This document shows positions 53,982 to 62,814 of a DNA stretch of 64,000 bases, in pieces. The DNA comes from Anaeromicropila populeti (GTDB taxonomy: Bacteria; Bacillota; Clostridia; Lachnospirales; Lachnospiraceae): positions 1-64,000 of the forward strand of contig NZ_FOYZ01000001.1 of the NCBI RefSeq assembly GCF_900112775.1, given 5' to 3'. The notes below the pieces were generated by a model. The model was given only the letters and a program-made list of their open reading frames with translations, searched no databases and was not told the DNA's origin. Positions within the stretch are counted from its first letter, which is position 1. Every line of letters begins with the position of its first letter. Position numbers and translations under genes: made by a program.

Positions 53982-55022
53982 TTACTCACGAAGCACCGCA
54001 GAATCTCCACGTTCTGAAACCATCTCACAACCTATGGATTCTATTCGTCTTTGTAAGCATCCCCTACATTCTGCTGCCTCATCACCAGTACATATTTTAT
54101 TATCATAAAGTTCATATTTTTTTCGGACAGATGTTGGAGAAAGATTAGGCATAACAACATTCGCTCCTGCCTGAATTCCTTTCTCTCTCCCTTTTGCATC
54201 TAACGTACCGAGAGCAGTTGTAGCTGGAAGATTAATCTTTGGTAAAATAATACGAAGTACTGATATCAGTAACAAGGTTTTATCCAGACTCCCTTTTTCC
54301 TGTTGTGCAAAAATGGTATCATGATGTGGAATAAACGGCCCTATTCCCACCATATGAGGCTGCAGTTCCTTTAGAAAAATCAGGTCATCTGCCAGACATT
54401 CATTGGTTTGATAAGGTGAACCCACCATAAAGCCTGCCCCTGTCTCAAACCCTAGTTCCTTCAGCTGATACAGACACTCCTTTCGATTCTGCAAAGTCAT
54501 TTCCTCTGGATGCAGTTTCTTATAATGGTCTTCATTTGCACTTTCATGTCGCAGCAAATACCGATCGGCACCAGCTTCCCGAAATTTCTTATATGCCTCA
54601 TAACTTTTCTCTCCAATTGATAACGTAATGGCACAGTTTTCATATGTTCCCTTTATCGCTTTGACTATCTCAACGATACGTTCATCTGTAAAATACGGAT
54701 CTTCACCGCCTTGCAGAACAAATGTCCTAAATCCAAGATTCCAGCCGATTTGACAGCATTCCAGAATTTCATCCATAGAAAGCCTATACCGTTCTACATT
54801 CTTATTTTTACCTTGTATGCCACAATAGAAACAATTATTCTTGCAATAATTGGTAAATTCAATCAACCCTCTTGTATAGACCTTTTTCCCATAATATTTT
54901 TCTTTTAGTTCCAAAGCCCTTTTTCGCAATTGTTCCTTATCTTCCTGCGTATATTGTTCCAATAACAAAATATATTCCTCTTTGCTTAAATACCCCTGGT
55001 CAATTAATTTTTTTACTAACAT
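53982..55022 (-). CDS. hydE: [FeFe]-hydrogenase maturase HydE (radical SAM)
   Basis: A 346-residue radical-SAM enzyme with the cluster motif TNYCKNNCFYCGIQ and the SAM region LQGGEDPYFTDE. The C-terminal part has the HydE type NLPATTALGTLDAKGREKGI and ANVVMPNLSPTSVRKKYELYDN plus a cysteine pair (CRGCLQR) at the end. It builds part of the H-cluster ligand. hydF and hydG are not in the window. The hydrogenase itself lies elsewhere. Confidence 0.93.
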   Translation of the reverse strand: MLVKKLIDQGYLSKEEYILLLEQYTQEDKEQLRKRALELKEKYYGKKVYTRGLIEFTNYCKNNCFYCGIQGKNKNVERYRLSMDEILECCQIGWNLGFRTFVLQGGEDPYFTDERIVEIVKAIKGTYENCAITLSIGEKSYEAYKKFREAGADRYLLRHESANEDHYKKLHPEEMTLQNRKECLYQLKELGFETGAGFMVGSPYQTNECLADDLIFLKELQPHMVGIGPFIPHHDTIFAQQEKGSLDKTLLLISVLRIILPKINLPATTALGTLDAKGREKGIQAGANVVMPNLSPTSVRKKYELYDNKICTGDEAAECRGCLQRRIESIGCEMVSERGDSAVLRE

Positions 55023-55039
55023 CTGCTGCCTTTCTAATC

Positions 55040-56092
55040 TTATAAAATCTCTCCTAATGCAATTATTAATTGATTCATTTCTTCCTCTGTTCCAATTGTA
55101 ATGCGAAGGAAGTTATTAATTCGCGGTTTATTAAAATACCGTACATATATTTTTTTCTTTTGAAGTTCTTCATATATTTTCCCTGCTGGAACAGATTTAT
55201 GCGTTGCAAACACAAAATTTGCTTTTGAATCTAAGCAAGTAAATCCTAATTCATCCAGTTCCTGAATCGTCTTTTCTCTCTGCTCTATAATCTGGTTCAC
55301 AGTATTCTGAAAATATTCCTTATCACGAACTGCCTCTGCTCCAAGGACAATGGAAGCAGTATTCATGGTATATGAATTGTATGAAAATTTCACAATATTC
55401 AATGCTTCGATTAGTTCTTTATTTCCTATTGCATATCCAATTCGTAACCCTGCTAGTGAACGTGATTTTGAAAAGGTCTGTACAACTAATAAATTATCAT
55501 ATTCCTTCAGCAAATCAATGCTGGAAGCACCCCCAAAGTCCACATATGCTTCATCCACGATTACTACTACATCCTGATTGTGCTCCAAAATATCCCGAAT
55601 AAACTCTGTACTTTCACATATTGAAGTAGGAGCATTGGGATTTGCAATTACCACACCACCATTCTCTTTGTAGTAATCCTGTTTTACTATTCGAAAATTT
55701 TCATCGAGCATTGGCCTTTCATATGGAATTTTATATAATTCACACCAAACGTCATAAAAGGAATACGTAATGTCAGGAAAAAGCACCGGTTTATCTGAAT
55801 TAAAGTAAGTTAAAAATGCCATTCCAAGTACATCATCCGAACCAACCCCAATAAAAATCTGTTCAGGGTCCACTCTCTTCTCCTTTGCCAGCTCGTTTAC
55901 CAATTCTGTTGAATCGTAATCTGGATATAGCCTAAGCTTATCCAGCTTCATTTGCTCCATAACCCGTTCCACACCCGGTGCAGGGGGATATGGATTTTCA
56001 TTAGTATTTAGTTTTATAATATTATCTTCCTTTGGCTGCAACCCAGGTACATATGGTTTTACCTTTCGGATATTTTGTTCCCAAAGTTTCAT
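55040..56092 (-). CDS. hisC: histidinol-phosphate aminotransferase
   Basis: A 350-residue fold-type I aminotransferase. LNTNENPYPPAPGV at the N-terminus, VDEAYVDFGG with the cofactor Asp and Tyr, and the PLP lysine in TFSKSRSLAGLRIGYAIG. Histidine pathway transamination; other his genes are absent from the window, so a wider role (aromatic amino acids) is possible. 17 bases upstream of hydE, same strand. Confidence 0.9.
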   Translation of the reverse strand: MKLWEQNIRKVKPYVPGLQPKEDNIIKLNTNENPYPPAPGVERVMEQMKLDKLRLYPDYDSTELVNELAKEKRVDPEQIFIGVGSDDVLGMAFLTYFNSDKPVLFPDITYSFYDVWCELYKIPYERPMLDENFRIVKQDYYKENGGVVIANPNAPTSICESTEFIRDILEHNQDVVVIVDEAYVDFGGASSIDLLKEYDNLLVVQTFSKSRSLAGLRIGYAIGNKELIEALNIVKFSYNSYTMNTASIVLGAEAVRDKEYFQNTVNQIIEQREKTIQELDELGFTCLDSKANFVFATHKSVPAGKIYEELQKKKIYVRYFNKPRINNFLRITIGTEEEMNQLIIALGEIL

Positions 56093-56151
56093 CTGAACAC
56101 AACCCTCCTATTTGGTTTCTTCATTTCTTTCATTTCTAGTAACCTAGGAAA

Positions 56152-57339
56152 CTATGCCTGATACGCCTCTGCCAGCTTTTTAAATGCAGGAAGTGCCCGC
56201 ACTATCATGTCATAGTCCACACAGTATGCCATACGTACATAACCAGATCCACCAAATGCACTTCCGCCTACAATAAGCAGATTAAATTCTTTTGCCTTTT
56301 TTACAAACTCTGCCTCATTATCCCCCAGTATCTTCATCCAAAGATAAAATGCACCATCTGGTTTTACACATTCAAATCCATACTCTGTTAATGTATTATA
56401 TAAAAGTTCTCTATTGCGATTATACACTTCAATATCTACTTCCTCATCAATGCATCTGGCAATTACCTTCTGCATCAAAGATGGTGCATTAACAAATCCT
56501 AGAATTCTAGTTGCTACACCAGCTGCGGAAACTACATTTTCAAAATCATCTACTTCAGCTGGTATTACAAGATAGCCAATTCTTTCACCAGGCAATGATA
56601 AGGATTTACTATAGGAATAACCTACTATTGTATTATCATAATATTTCGGAATAAATGGAACCTCTTGATTTGAATATACTATTTCTCTATACGGCTCGTC
56701 AGCAATTAAATAAATAGCTGTTCCATATTCATCTTGCTTTTTATTCAACACTTCTGCCAAAGCCATAATTACCTTTTCAGAATACACCACACCAGTTGGA
56801 TTATTAGGAGTATTTACAATAACAGCTTTGGTTTTTGAAGTAATTTTATCATAAAATTCTTTTAGATTTGGTAAAAAAGTATCCGTATCTGGTGAAATTA
56901 TAACTAACTCACCTTCAAAATTTTTCACGTAACTTCTATACTCACCAAAGAATGGTGCAAATACAATTACTTCATCTCCTGGGTTCAATAAAGTTTTTAG
57001 TATAACATTCAGTCCACCTGCTGCACCTACCGTCATAATAATATTATCCTGCTTCAGGCTTGTACCATGCTTTTTGTTTAGAGAATCTGCAATTACCGTT
57101 CTTACATCTTCATACCCAGCATTCAGCATATAACCATGTATCTGCTTAGCATTTTCATTAGTTATGATATCCACAATTGCTTCTTTTACTTTTGCTGGAG
57201 GTTCTACGCTTGGATTTCCCAAACTAAAATCATATACATTTTCCTCCCCATATATTTTAGCCAGCTTCTGCCCCTCTTCAAACATTGCTCGAATTACAGA
57301 ACTTCCTTTTACATAGTCAACCATTTTTTCAGAAATCAT
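56152..57339 (-). CDS. pyridoxal-phosphate aminotransferase (aspartate aminotransferase type)
   Basis: A 395-residue class I aminotransferase. YDFSLGNPSVEPP, then MTVGAAGGLNVIL, NTPNNPTGVVYSE, IADEPYREIVY and the PLP lysine in SYSKSLSLPGERIGYL. The substrate is not fixed by the sequence; aspartate, alanine or aromatic substrates are possible. Upstream of hisC on the same strand with a 59-base gap. Confidence 0.9.
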   Translation of the reverse strand: MISEKMVDYVKGSSVIRAMFEEGQKLAKIYGEENVYDFSLGNPSVEPPAKVKEAIVDIITNENAKQIHGYMLNAGYEDVRTVIADSLNKKHGTSLKQDNIIMTVGAAGGLNVILKTLLNPGDEVIVFAPFFGEYRSYVKNFEGELVIISPDTDTFLPNLKEFYDKITSKTKAVIVNTPNNPTGVVYSEKVIMALAEVLNKKQDEYGTAIYLIADEPYREIVYSNQEVPFIPKYYDNTIVGYSYSKSLSLPGERIGYLVIPAEVDDFENVVSAAGVATRILGFVNAPSLMQKVIARCIDEEVDIEVYNRNRELLYNTLTEYGFECVKPDGAFYLWMKILGDNEAEFVKKAKEFNLLIVGGSAFGGSGYVRMAYCVDYDMIVRALPAFKKLAEAYQA

Positions 57340-57439
57340 AATGATCCCCCTTCTCTTTTTTACATTCTGTCATATTTGACTTAATCTTAATTATAAAATA
57401 CAGCTAAAGCAAATACAATACTAATTTTAAAATCCGCTG

Positions 57440-57480
57440 TCTGCATAAAAAAAGAAATGTGCCCACCTGTTGGTTCAGAC
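57440..57480 (-). terminator. possible terminator of the liv operon
   Basis: On the minus strand an imperfect hairpin around CTGAACCAACAG is followed by TTTCTTTTTTTAT. The stem is weak and has a bulge, but the T-rich tail and the position just after livF fit. Confidence 0.4.
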
Positions 57481-57507
57481 ACACCTCTTTCTCTGTCTTA
57501 TTTAAAT

Positions 57508-58239
57508 TTATTCACCTAAATATGCTTTTTTAACTGAATCATCCTTCAATAACTCTTCTGCATTTCCCTCCAGCACAATCTTCCCTGTTTCTAAAACATA
57601 TGCTCTGTTTGCAATTCCTAATGCTTTCTTTGCATTCTGCTCTACTAACAGCACCGTTGTTCCACTGGAACTAATTTCCTTGATAATATTAAAAATTTCC
57701 GAAACGTACAATGGTGAAAGCCCCATGGAAGGCTCATCCATTAAAATAATTTTAGGATGGGACATCAGTGCCCTGCCCATTGCAAGCATCTGCTGTTCTC
57801 CACCACTTAATGTACCCGCCGTCTGTTTTTTTCTTTCTTCCAGTCTGGGAAATCTTTTATAAACCATCTGTAACGTATCCTGTATTTCCTGCTTATCCTC
57901 TCTGGTAAATGCACCTAGTTTCAAATTTTCATATACCGAAAGTTCTGAAAAAACTCTTCTTCCCTCTGGAACGTGAGCCATACCCAGTGAAACGATTTTA
58001 TGTCCAGGCACCTTTGTAATATCTTTTCCTTCAAAGATGATGCTTCCTGCCTTGGAATTCATCAATCCAGAAACAGTATGAAGAATGGTAGTTTTACCAG
58101 CTCCATTTGCCCCAATTAACGCAATTACCTCTCCCTGATTCACTTCAAAGGAGATCCCCTTTATTGCCTGAATCATTCCATAGTAAACTTCTAAATTCTT
58201 AACCTCTAACATTGCCATGATTTTTCCTCCCTTACTCAC
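57508..58239 (-). CDS. livF: branched-chain amino acid ABC transporter ATPase LivF
   Basis: A 243-residue ATPase, 235 if the second ATG (MAMLEVKNLEVYYG) is used. Walker A GANGAGKTT, signature LSGGEQQMLAMGRALM, Walker B ILMDEP and the LivF-type end YVLETGKIVLEG. Last gene of the liv operon, overlapping livG by 8 bases. Powers uptake of branched-chain or related amino acids. Confidence 0.94.
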   Translation of the reverse strand: MSKGGKIMAMLEVKNLEVYYGMIQAIKGISFEVNQGEVIALIGANGAGKTTILHTVSGLMNSKAGSIIFEGKDITKVPGHKIVSLGMAHVPEGRRVFSELSVYENLKLGAFTREDKQEIQDTLQMVYKRFPRLEERKKQTAGTLSGGEQQMLAMGRALMSHPKIILMDEPSMGLSPLYVSEIFNIIKEISSSGTTVLLVEQNAKKALGIANRAYVLETGKIVLEGNAEELLKDDSVKKAYLGE

Positions 58240-58990
58240 CCAAATAAGCTGTGATTACCTTTGGATCATTTAATACCATATCTGGCGTGCCAGATGCTAA
58301 TTCTGTACCAAAATTCAAAACTGTAATTTGTTCACAGATACCAGCTACTAATTTCATGTCATGCTCAATTAGTAATATTGTCATTTCAAATTTATCCCGG
58401 ATAAAACGGATATTCTCCATTAATTCTTCTGTTTCATTTGGATTCATACCAGCAGCAGGTTCATCCAGTAATATCAGCTTAGGATTGGTTGCCATTGCTC
58501 TTGCTATCTCTAGTTTCCTCTGCTTTCCATAGGGAAGATTAGCTGCTATGATACCAGCCTCTTCATGCAGGTTAAATACCTCTAAAAGTTCCAAAGCCTT
58601 CTTGTCCATTTCCTTTTCCCTTTTAAAATAGCCAGGCAGCCGCAATACTCCCTCCATCACAGAATATTTAATCTGATTATGAAGAGCAACCTTCACATTA
58701 TCCAACACAGTCATTTTATGAAACAGCCGGATATTCTGAAAAGTTCTTGCTATTCCAACTTGATTAATTTGTGCTGGTCCTTTTCCCACAAGACTTATTC
58801 CATCTAATAAAATACTTCCTTCTGTTGGTTTGTAAACTCCTGTCAGTAGGTTGAAAATCGTAGTTTTCCCAGCTCCATTTGGTCCAATCAGTCCATATAA
58901 CTGTCTTTTTTCGATAGATACATGAAATTGATCCACAGCTCGTAAACCACCGAAGGAGATACCCAGATTTTTCACTTCTAATAAAGCCAT
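58232..58990 (-). CDS. livG: branched-chain amino acid ABC transporter ATPase LivG
   Basis: A 252-residue ATPase. Walker A GPNGAGKTTIFNLLTG, LivG-specific GIARTFQNIRLF, signature region LPYGKQRKLEIARAMA and Walker B ILLDEPAAGMNP. Forms a heterodimer with LivF. It is three bases downstream of livM. Confidence 0.95.
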   Translation of the reverse strand: MALLEVKNLGISFGGLRAVDQFHVSIEKRQLYGLIGPNGAGKTTIFNLLTGVYKPTEGSILLDGISLVGKGPAQINQVGIARTFQNIRLFHKMTVLDNVKVALHNQIKYSVMEGVLRLPGYFKREKEMDKKALELLEVFNLHEEAGIIAANLPYGKQRKLEIARAMATNPKLILLDEPAAGMNPNETEELMENIRFIRDKFEMTILLIEHDMKLVAGICEQITVLNFGTELASGTPDMVLNDPKVITAYLGE

Positions 58991-58993
58991 CTC

Positions 58994-59980
58994 CTATTCC
59001 CCCTTCACATTTTTAGAATTGCTTAATAATTTACGTTTTCCCAATAGTCTGTCTCTGACACCAGACTGATTAAACAGCATCATAACAATCAATACGGTAG
59101 CATATAAAAGCATTCTAAAGTCATCCGCTCCACGAAGAAACTCTGGTAAAACAGTTAGCGCCGCAGCCGCAATAATAGATCCTTTTATGCTTCCCATTCC
59201 ACCAAGCACTACCATAACTAATATTTCAATTGATTTTGTATATTCAAAATTTGTTGGTTTTATAATACTTACATTATGAGCATATATAACACCTGCTACT
59301 CCAGCGAAAAATGCGGCAATAGCAAATGCCAGGATTTTGTATCGACTGACCTGTAGGCCTGATGCCTCGGCTGCAATCATATTATCACGTACAGCACAAA
59401 CTGCTCGGCCATGTTTGGAATGTACAAAATTGCGAATTACAATAATCGTAATTACTACTAAAATGAAAGCTGACGTAAAATGCTTATAATTCGTATAGGT
59501 TTCAATTTTGGATAAACCCTGGGCTCCATTGGTTACCTTCATACTATTAATGATTGAAATAATGATCTGATTAAAAGCCAGTGTTACAATCGCCAGATAA
59601 TCTCCTCGTAGTCTTAGTACAGGTATACCTATAATTAATCCAGCCAAAGCTGCTGACAATCCCCCTGCCAGAAGTGCAAGTGGCAGCTCCACATATACAG
59701 ATGCGTTCATATTTAGTGTAATCAGCGCCCCCACATAGGCACCAATTGCCATAAAACCTGCATGACCTAGTGCCAATTCTCCTAAAAAACCCGTTGTTAA
59801 ATTCAGTGATACTGCTAAAATAATATTGATTCCGATAGGAACAATAAGAGAACGGTACTGACGGTTTAGAATCCCTCCATCAATTGCTATTTTTAGCAAA
59901 ATGTAAATCACAACAATTGCTAATATACTATAAACTATTTTTATTTTATCGTTTTTTCTATTTTTCGTCATAGATGCCAC
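58994..59980 (-). CDS. livM: branched-chain amino acid ABC transporter permease LivM
   Basis: A 328-residue permease with about ten helices. Family motifs GELALGHAGFMAIGAYVGAL and RLRGDYLAIVTLAFNQI, and EASGLQVSRYKILAFAIAAFFAGVAGV. Pairs with LivH to form the channel. Starts one base before the livH stop region ends, so the genes are tightly packed. Confidence 0.94.
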   Translation of the reverse strand: MASMTKNRKNDKIKIVYSILAIVVIYILLKIAIDGGILNRQYRSLIVPIGINIILAVSLNLTTGFLGELALGHAGFMAIGAYVGALITLNMNASVYVELPLALLAGGLSAALAGLIIGIPVLRLRGDYLAIVTLAFNQIIISIINSMKVTNGAQGLSKIETYTNYKHFTSAFILVVITIIVIRNFVHSKHGRAVCAVRDNMIAAEASGLQVSRYKILAFAIAAFFAGVAGVIYAHNVSIIKPTNFEYTKSIEILVMVVLGGMGSIKGSIIAAAALTVLPEFLRGADDFRMLLYATVLIVMMLFNQSGVRDRLLGKRKLLSNSKNVKGE

Positions 59981-60862
59981 CTACACTTTCTCTGTTTTGT
60001 TCTTGCCAAGTAAACCAGATGGTTTTACAAGCAAAACAACTACCAGAACGCCAAAAACAATGGCATCCGCCAGTTCTCCAGAAACATTTTTCGAGACAGA
60101 CTCAATGACTCCCAACAAAATACCTCCCAGCATGGCACCTGGTATACTGCCAATGCCACCTAATACAGCAGCTACAAAAGCTTTAATTCCTGGAAGTGCC
60201 CCTAGTGTTGGTTTTAAACTCTGGAACTGGCAAATATATAAAATACCTGCAATCGCAGCTAAAGCTGAACCAATTGCAAACGTAATGGAAATTGTTCTAT
60301 TCACATTAATCCCCATCAATTCAGCTGCACCCTTATCTTCTGATACTGCACGCATTGCTCTGCCTGTCTTTGTTTTTTGAATAAAAAGCGTCAGCGCGAT
60401 CATAGAAATAGTAGTGACTGCTAGTGTTACGATTGTAATACCTGATAAAGTGATACTTCCAATTTTTAAAGATAATGCTTTTGAATCAATTATAGATGCA
60501 AAGCTAATCGGAGTTCCTCCAAAAATAAGTAATACCGCACTTTGCAAGAAATAACTTACACCAATGGCAGTAATAAGTACTGCTAATGGTGTTGCTTTTC
60601 TAAGCGGTTTATATGCTACCTTTTCAATGCAGATTCCTAAAACTGCACAAACAGCTATGGTACAAATTACAGCGGGAACTACAGGCATATGAAGAAGTTC
60701 AATAAATACATATAGTGCATAGGCACCTATCATAATAATATCTCCATGTGCAAAGTTAATCATTTTGGCAATACCGTAAACCATTGTATATCCTAGCGCA
60801 ATCAGCGCATAAATACTTCCTGATCGAAGCCCTGTGATTAATATTTCAATGAAATTTTCCAT
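59981..60862 (-). CDS. livH: branched-chain amino acid ABC transporter permease LivH
   Basis: A 293-residue permease from the ATG at 60862, which has AGAGGTG upstream; a further 47 codons upstream in frame are non-homologous leader. Motifs GSIYALIALGYTMVYGIAKMINFAHG and AIRAVSEDKGAAELMGIN (as AMRAVSEDKGAAELMG). Second permease subunit of the liv system, after livK. Confidence 0.94.
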   Translation of the reverse strand: MENFIEILITGLRSGSIYALIALGYTMVYGIAKMINFAHGDIIMIGAYALYVFIELLHMPVVPAVICTIAVCAVLGICIEKVAYKPLRKATPLAVLITAIGVSYFLQSAVLLIFGGTPISFASIIDSKALSLKIGSITLSGITIVTLAVTTISMIALTLFIQKTKTGRAMRAVSEDKGAAELMGINVNRTISITFAIGSALAAIAGILYICQFQSLKPTLGALPGIKAFVAAVLGGIGSIPGAMLGGILLGVIESVSKNVSGELADAIVFGVLVVVLLVKPSGLLGKNKTEKV

Positions 60863-61018
60863 TATGTCACCTCTAATTCTTTCATTAGACAGAAAATTTC
60901 GACTAATAAATATTGCCCCTAAGCAATATTTATCAACCGAAATAGCTATCGAAAACAGTTTATTTTTGATAAAAGAATGAGAGAAAACAATTCCTTCTCT
61001 CACTCTGTCATTTCAAAA

Positions 61019-62143
61019 TTATCTTGCAGTGTATTCACCATTTTTAATTTCAACAAATATTGCATCCTTGTTTGGTTCGCCATCTGCTGTAAATGATACC
61101 TTACCAGTTAAACCATCTACTTCAATTTCTGTCATCGCAGCAATCAGGGACTCACTGTCAGTTGCGCCAGCCTTTTCTATCGCTGCCTTAATTACATAAA
61201 TAGTATCATAGCCATCTGCTGCGAACTGATCTGGTGTTGTTCCATATTTTTCGTTATAAGTACTTACAAAATCAGCAGCGGAAGGATCTGTTGCCAAAAA
61301 TGGACTTAAGAAAATTGCACCTTCTACCACATCTTTATTGGTTACCTGCTGTAGTACACCATCCCATCCATCACTTCCGATAAAAGGAAGTTCCATTCCA
61401 AGATCAGCTGCCTGAGTTGTAATATATGCAGCATCTCCATAATATGCAGGTACAAAAATGATTTCTGCATCTGTTGATTTTATGCTGGTTAACTGGGCAC
61501 TAAAGTCAATGTCATCTGTTTTAAAAGACTGTTCAGAAACAATGGTTCCTCCTAATTCTTTCACCTTAGCAACAAATGCATCATTAACACCTTGGCTGTA
61601 CTCATCTGCATTATTATAAAGTACTGCTATTTTTGTTTTACCAAGTTCATTTACTGCAAATTCTGCCATTTTCTCTCCCTGAAGTGGGTCTGTAAAGCAT
61701 AAGCGGAATGCATTATCATATTCTGTACATCCTTTTGCAGAACCAGAAGGAGTGATTTGAAGAATACCGTCTTCCTTTGTCAAGTCTACAATTGCCAAAC
61801 ATGCTCCACTGGTTACGGTACCCATTAATGCATCAATTCCTTCATCCATTAATGTGTTATACGCAGTAACTGCTGTTTCTTCACTTGCTTCATCATCCAT
61901 AAACTTTAATTCTAACTTTTGTCCGTTAACTCCACCAGCAGCATTAATTTCTTCTACTGCAACTTCTGCCCCCTGCTTCACCGAAATACCATATGAAGCC
62001 GCTGGACCTGTAAGTGGTCCTAATCCGCCAATTACAAATGCATCCTCGCCGCTTCCTGTATCTTTCTTCCCACAGCCAGTTGTTACAGTTACCATCATGG
62101 CAGCAGCCAGACATAAACTAATACATTTCTTTCCTATTTTCAT
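61019..62143 (-). CDS. livK: branched-chain amino acid binding lipoprotein LivK
   Basis: A 374-residue lipoprotein starting at the ATG at 62143, with GGAAAG upstream (a GTG three codons earlier touches that site). Lipobox TVTTGCGKK; mature part is a Peripla_BP_6 type I binding protein: VIGGLGPLTGPAASYG, GQKLELKFMDDEAS, and AADGYDTIYVIKAAIEKAG. First gene of the livKHMGF operon. The ligand may be leucine, isoleucine, valine or a related compound. Confidence 0.94.
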   Translation of the reverse strand: MKIGKKCISLCLAAAMMVTVTTGCGKKDTGSGEDAFVIGGLGPLTGPAASYGISVKQGAEVAVEEINAAGGVNGQKLELKFMDDEASEETAVTAYNTLMDEGIDALMGTVTSGACLAIVDLTKEDGILQITPSGSAKGCTEYDNAFRLCFTDPLQGEKMAEFAVNELGKTKIAVLYNNADEYSQGVNDAFVAKVKELGGTIVSEQSFKTDDIDFSAQLTSIKSTDAEIIFVPAYYGDAAYITTQAADLGMELPFIGSDGWDGVLQQVTNKDVVEGAIFLSPFLATDPSAADFVSTYNEKYGTTPDQFAADGYDTIYVIKAAIEKAGATDSESLIAAMTEIEVDGLTGKVSFTADGEPNKDAIFVEIKNGEYTAR

Positions 62144-62177
62144 AATATTCACTTTCCTTTCCTATCAAATAAAAAAT

Positions 62178-62246
62178 GACGTTCCTCCCCGTGTAGAACG
62201 TCCTTATCCATGAAAATATGTTAATCTAGAAATTAAATTTTGTCAA
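62178..62246 (-). promoter_or_regulatory. livK promoter and 5' leader hairpin
   Basis: TTGACA (62246-62241) and TAACAT (62223-62218), 17 bases apart, predict a start near 62211. A hairpin with GACGTTC and GAACGTC arms (62178-62202) follows at once and is succeeded by ATTTTTTATTTG about 30 bases before the livK ATG. Could be an attenuator or a 5' protective hairpin. Confidence 0.5.
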
Positions 62247-62329
62247 GTTTTTATTTATACCAGCAGCGGTGAAATGCACTTATTCTAAGAAATTATTAAT
62301 ATATTCTATTTTATATGCTTTGGGTTTCA

Positions 62330-62362
62330 AATTTAAGCCAGAGCTTCACGACTCTGGCTTAA
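62330..62362. terminator. hairpin after the acetyltransferase gene
   Basis: TTAAGCCAGAG and CTCTGGCTTAA form an 11-bp stem around an eight-base loop. A/T runs follow on both sides, without a strong T-tract. Probably ends the symporter-acetyltransferase transcript. Confidence 0.6.
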
Positions 62363-62367
62363 AAAGA

Positions 62368-62814
62368 TTATTTCAATTTGTCTTTTATATACTGCATAGG
62401 TGTGTATCTTATCCCAGCTGTCAACTGCTCTTTGTCACGATCAACAAAACCCAGCTTATGATACACTTCAACGGCATAGGGAGATGAGTGAACTGTAATC
62501 ACAGGTGATGAAGTTTCCAACAATACTTTTTCAAAAAGCAGCCGCCCAATTCCTTTTTGCTGATAACTGCTCTCTACAAAAAATAACGAGATATGGCTGC
62601 CAGCACTCCTTGTGGCGATTACTCCAATCAATTTGTCCCTTTCAAAAGCACCATAAAACTTTAAGGTAGCTAAAAATAAACTATCATGAATACAATTATA
62701 AAATGTAGTCACTCCATCTACAGGATAGTCTGGTGCTTCGTATTCCTGAAAAACCTTCCACACAAGTTCGATGGCACTATCCATTTTTTCCGGTTCTAAT
62801 TTTTTAATTACCAT
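62368..62814 (-). CDS. GNAT-family N-acetyltransferase
   Basis: A 148-residue acetyltransferase. The acetyl-CoA loop is in SSYQQKGIGRLLFEKVL, with AVEVYHKLGFVD at the C-terminus. No specific substrate is indicated. It overlaps the symporter stop by 11 bases and is translationally coupled to it. Confidence 0.88.
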   Translation of the reverse strand: MVIKKLEPEKMDSAIELVWKVFQEYEAPDYPVDGVTTFYNCIHDSLFLATLKFYGAFERDKLIGVIATRSAGSHISLFFVESSYQQKGIGRLLFEKVLLETSSPVITVHSSPYAVEVYHKLGFVDRDKEQLTAGIRYTPMQYIKDKLK

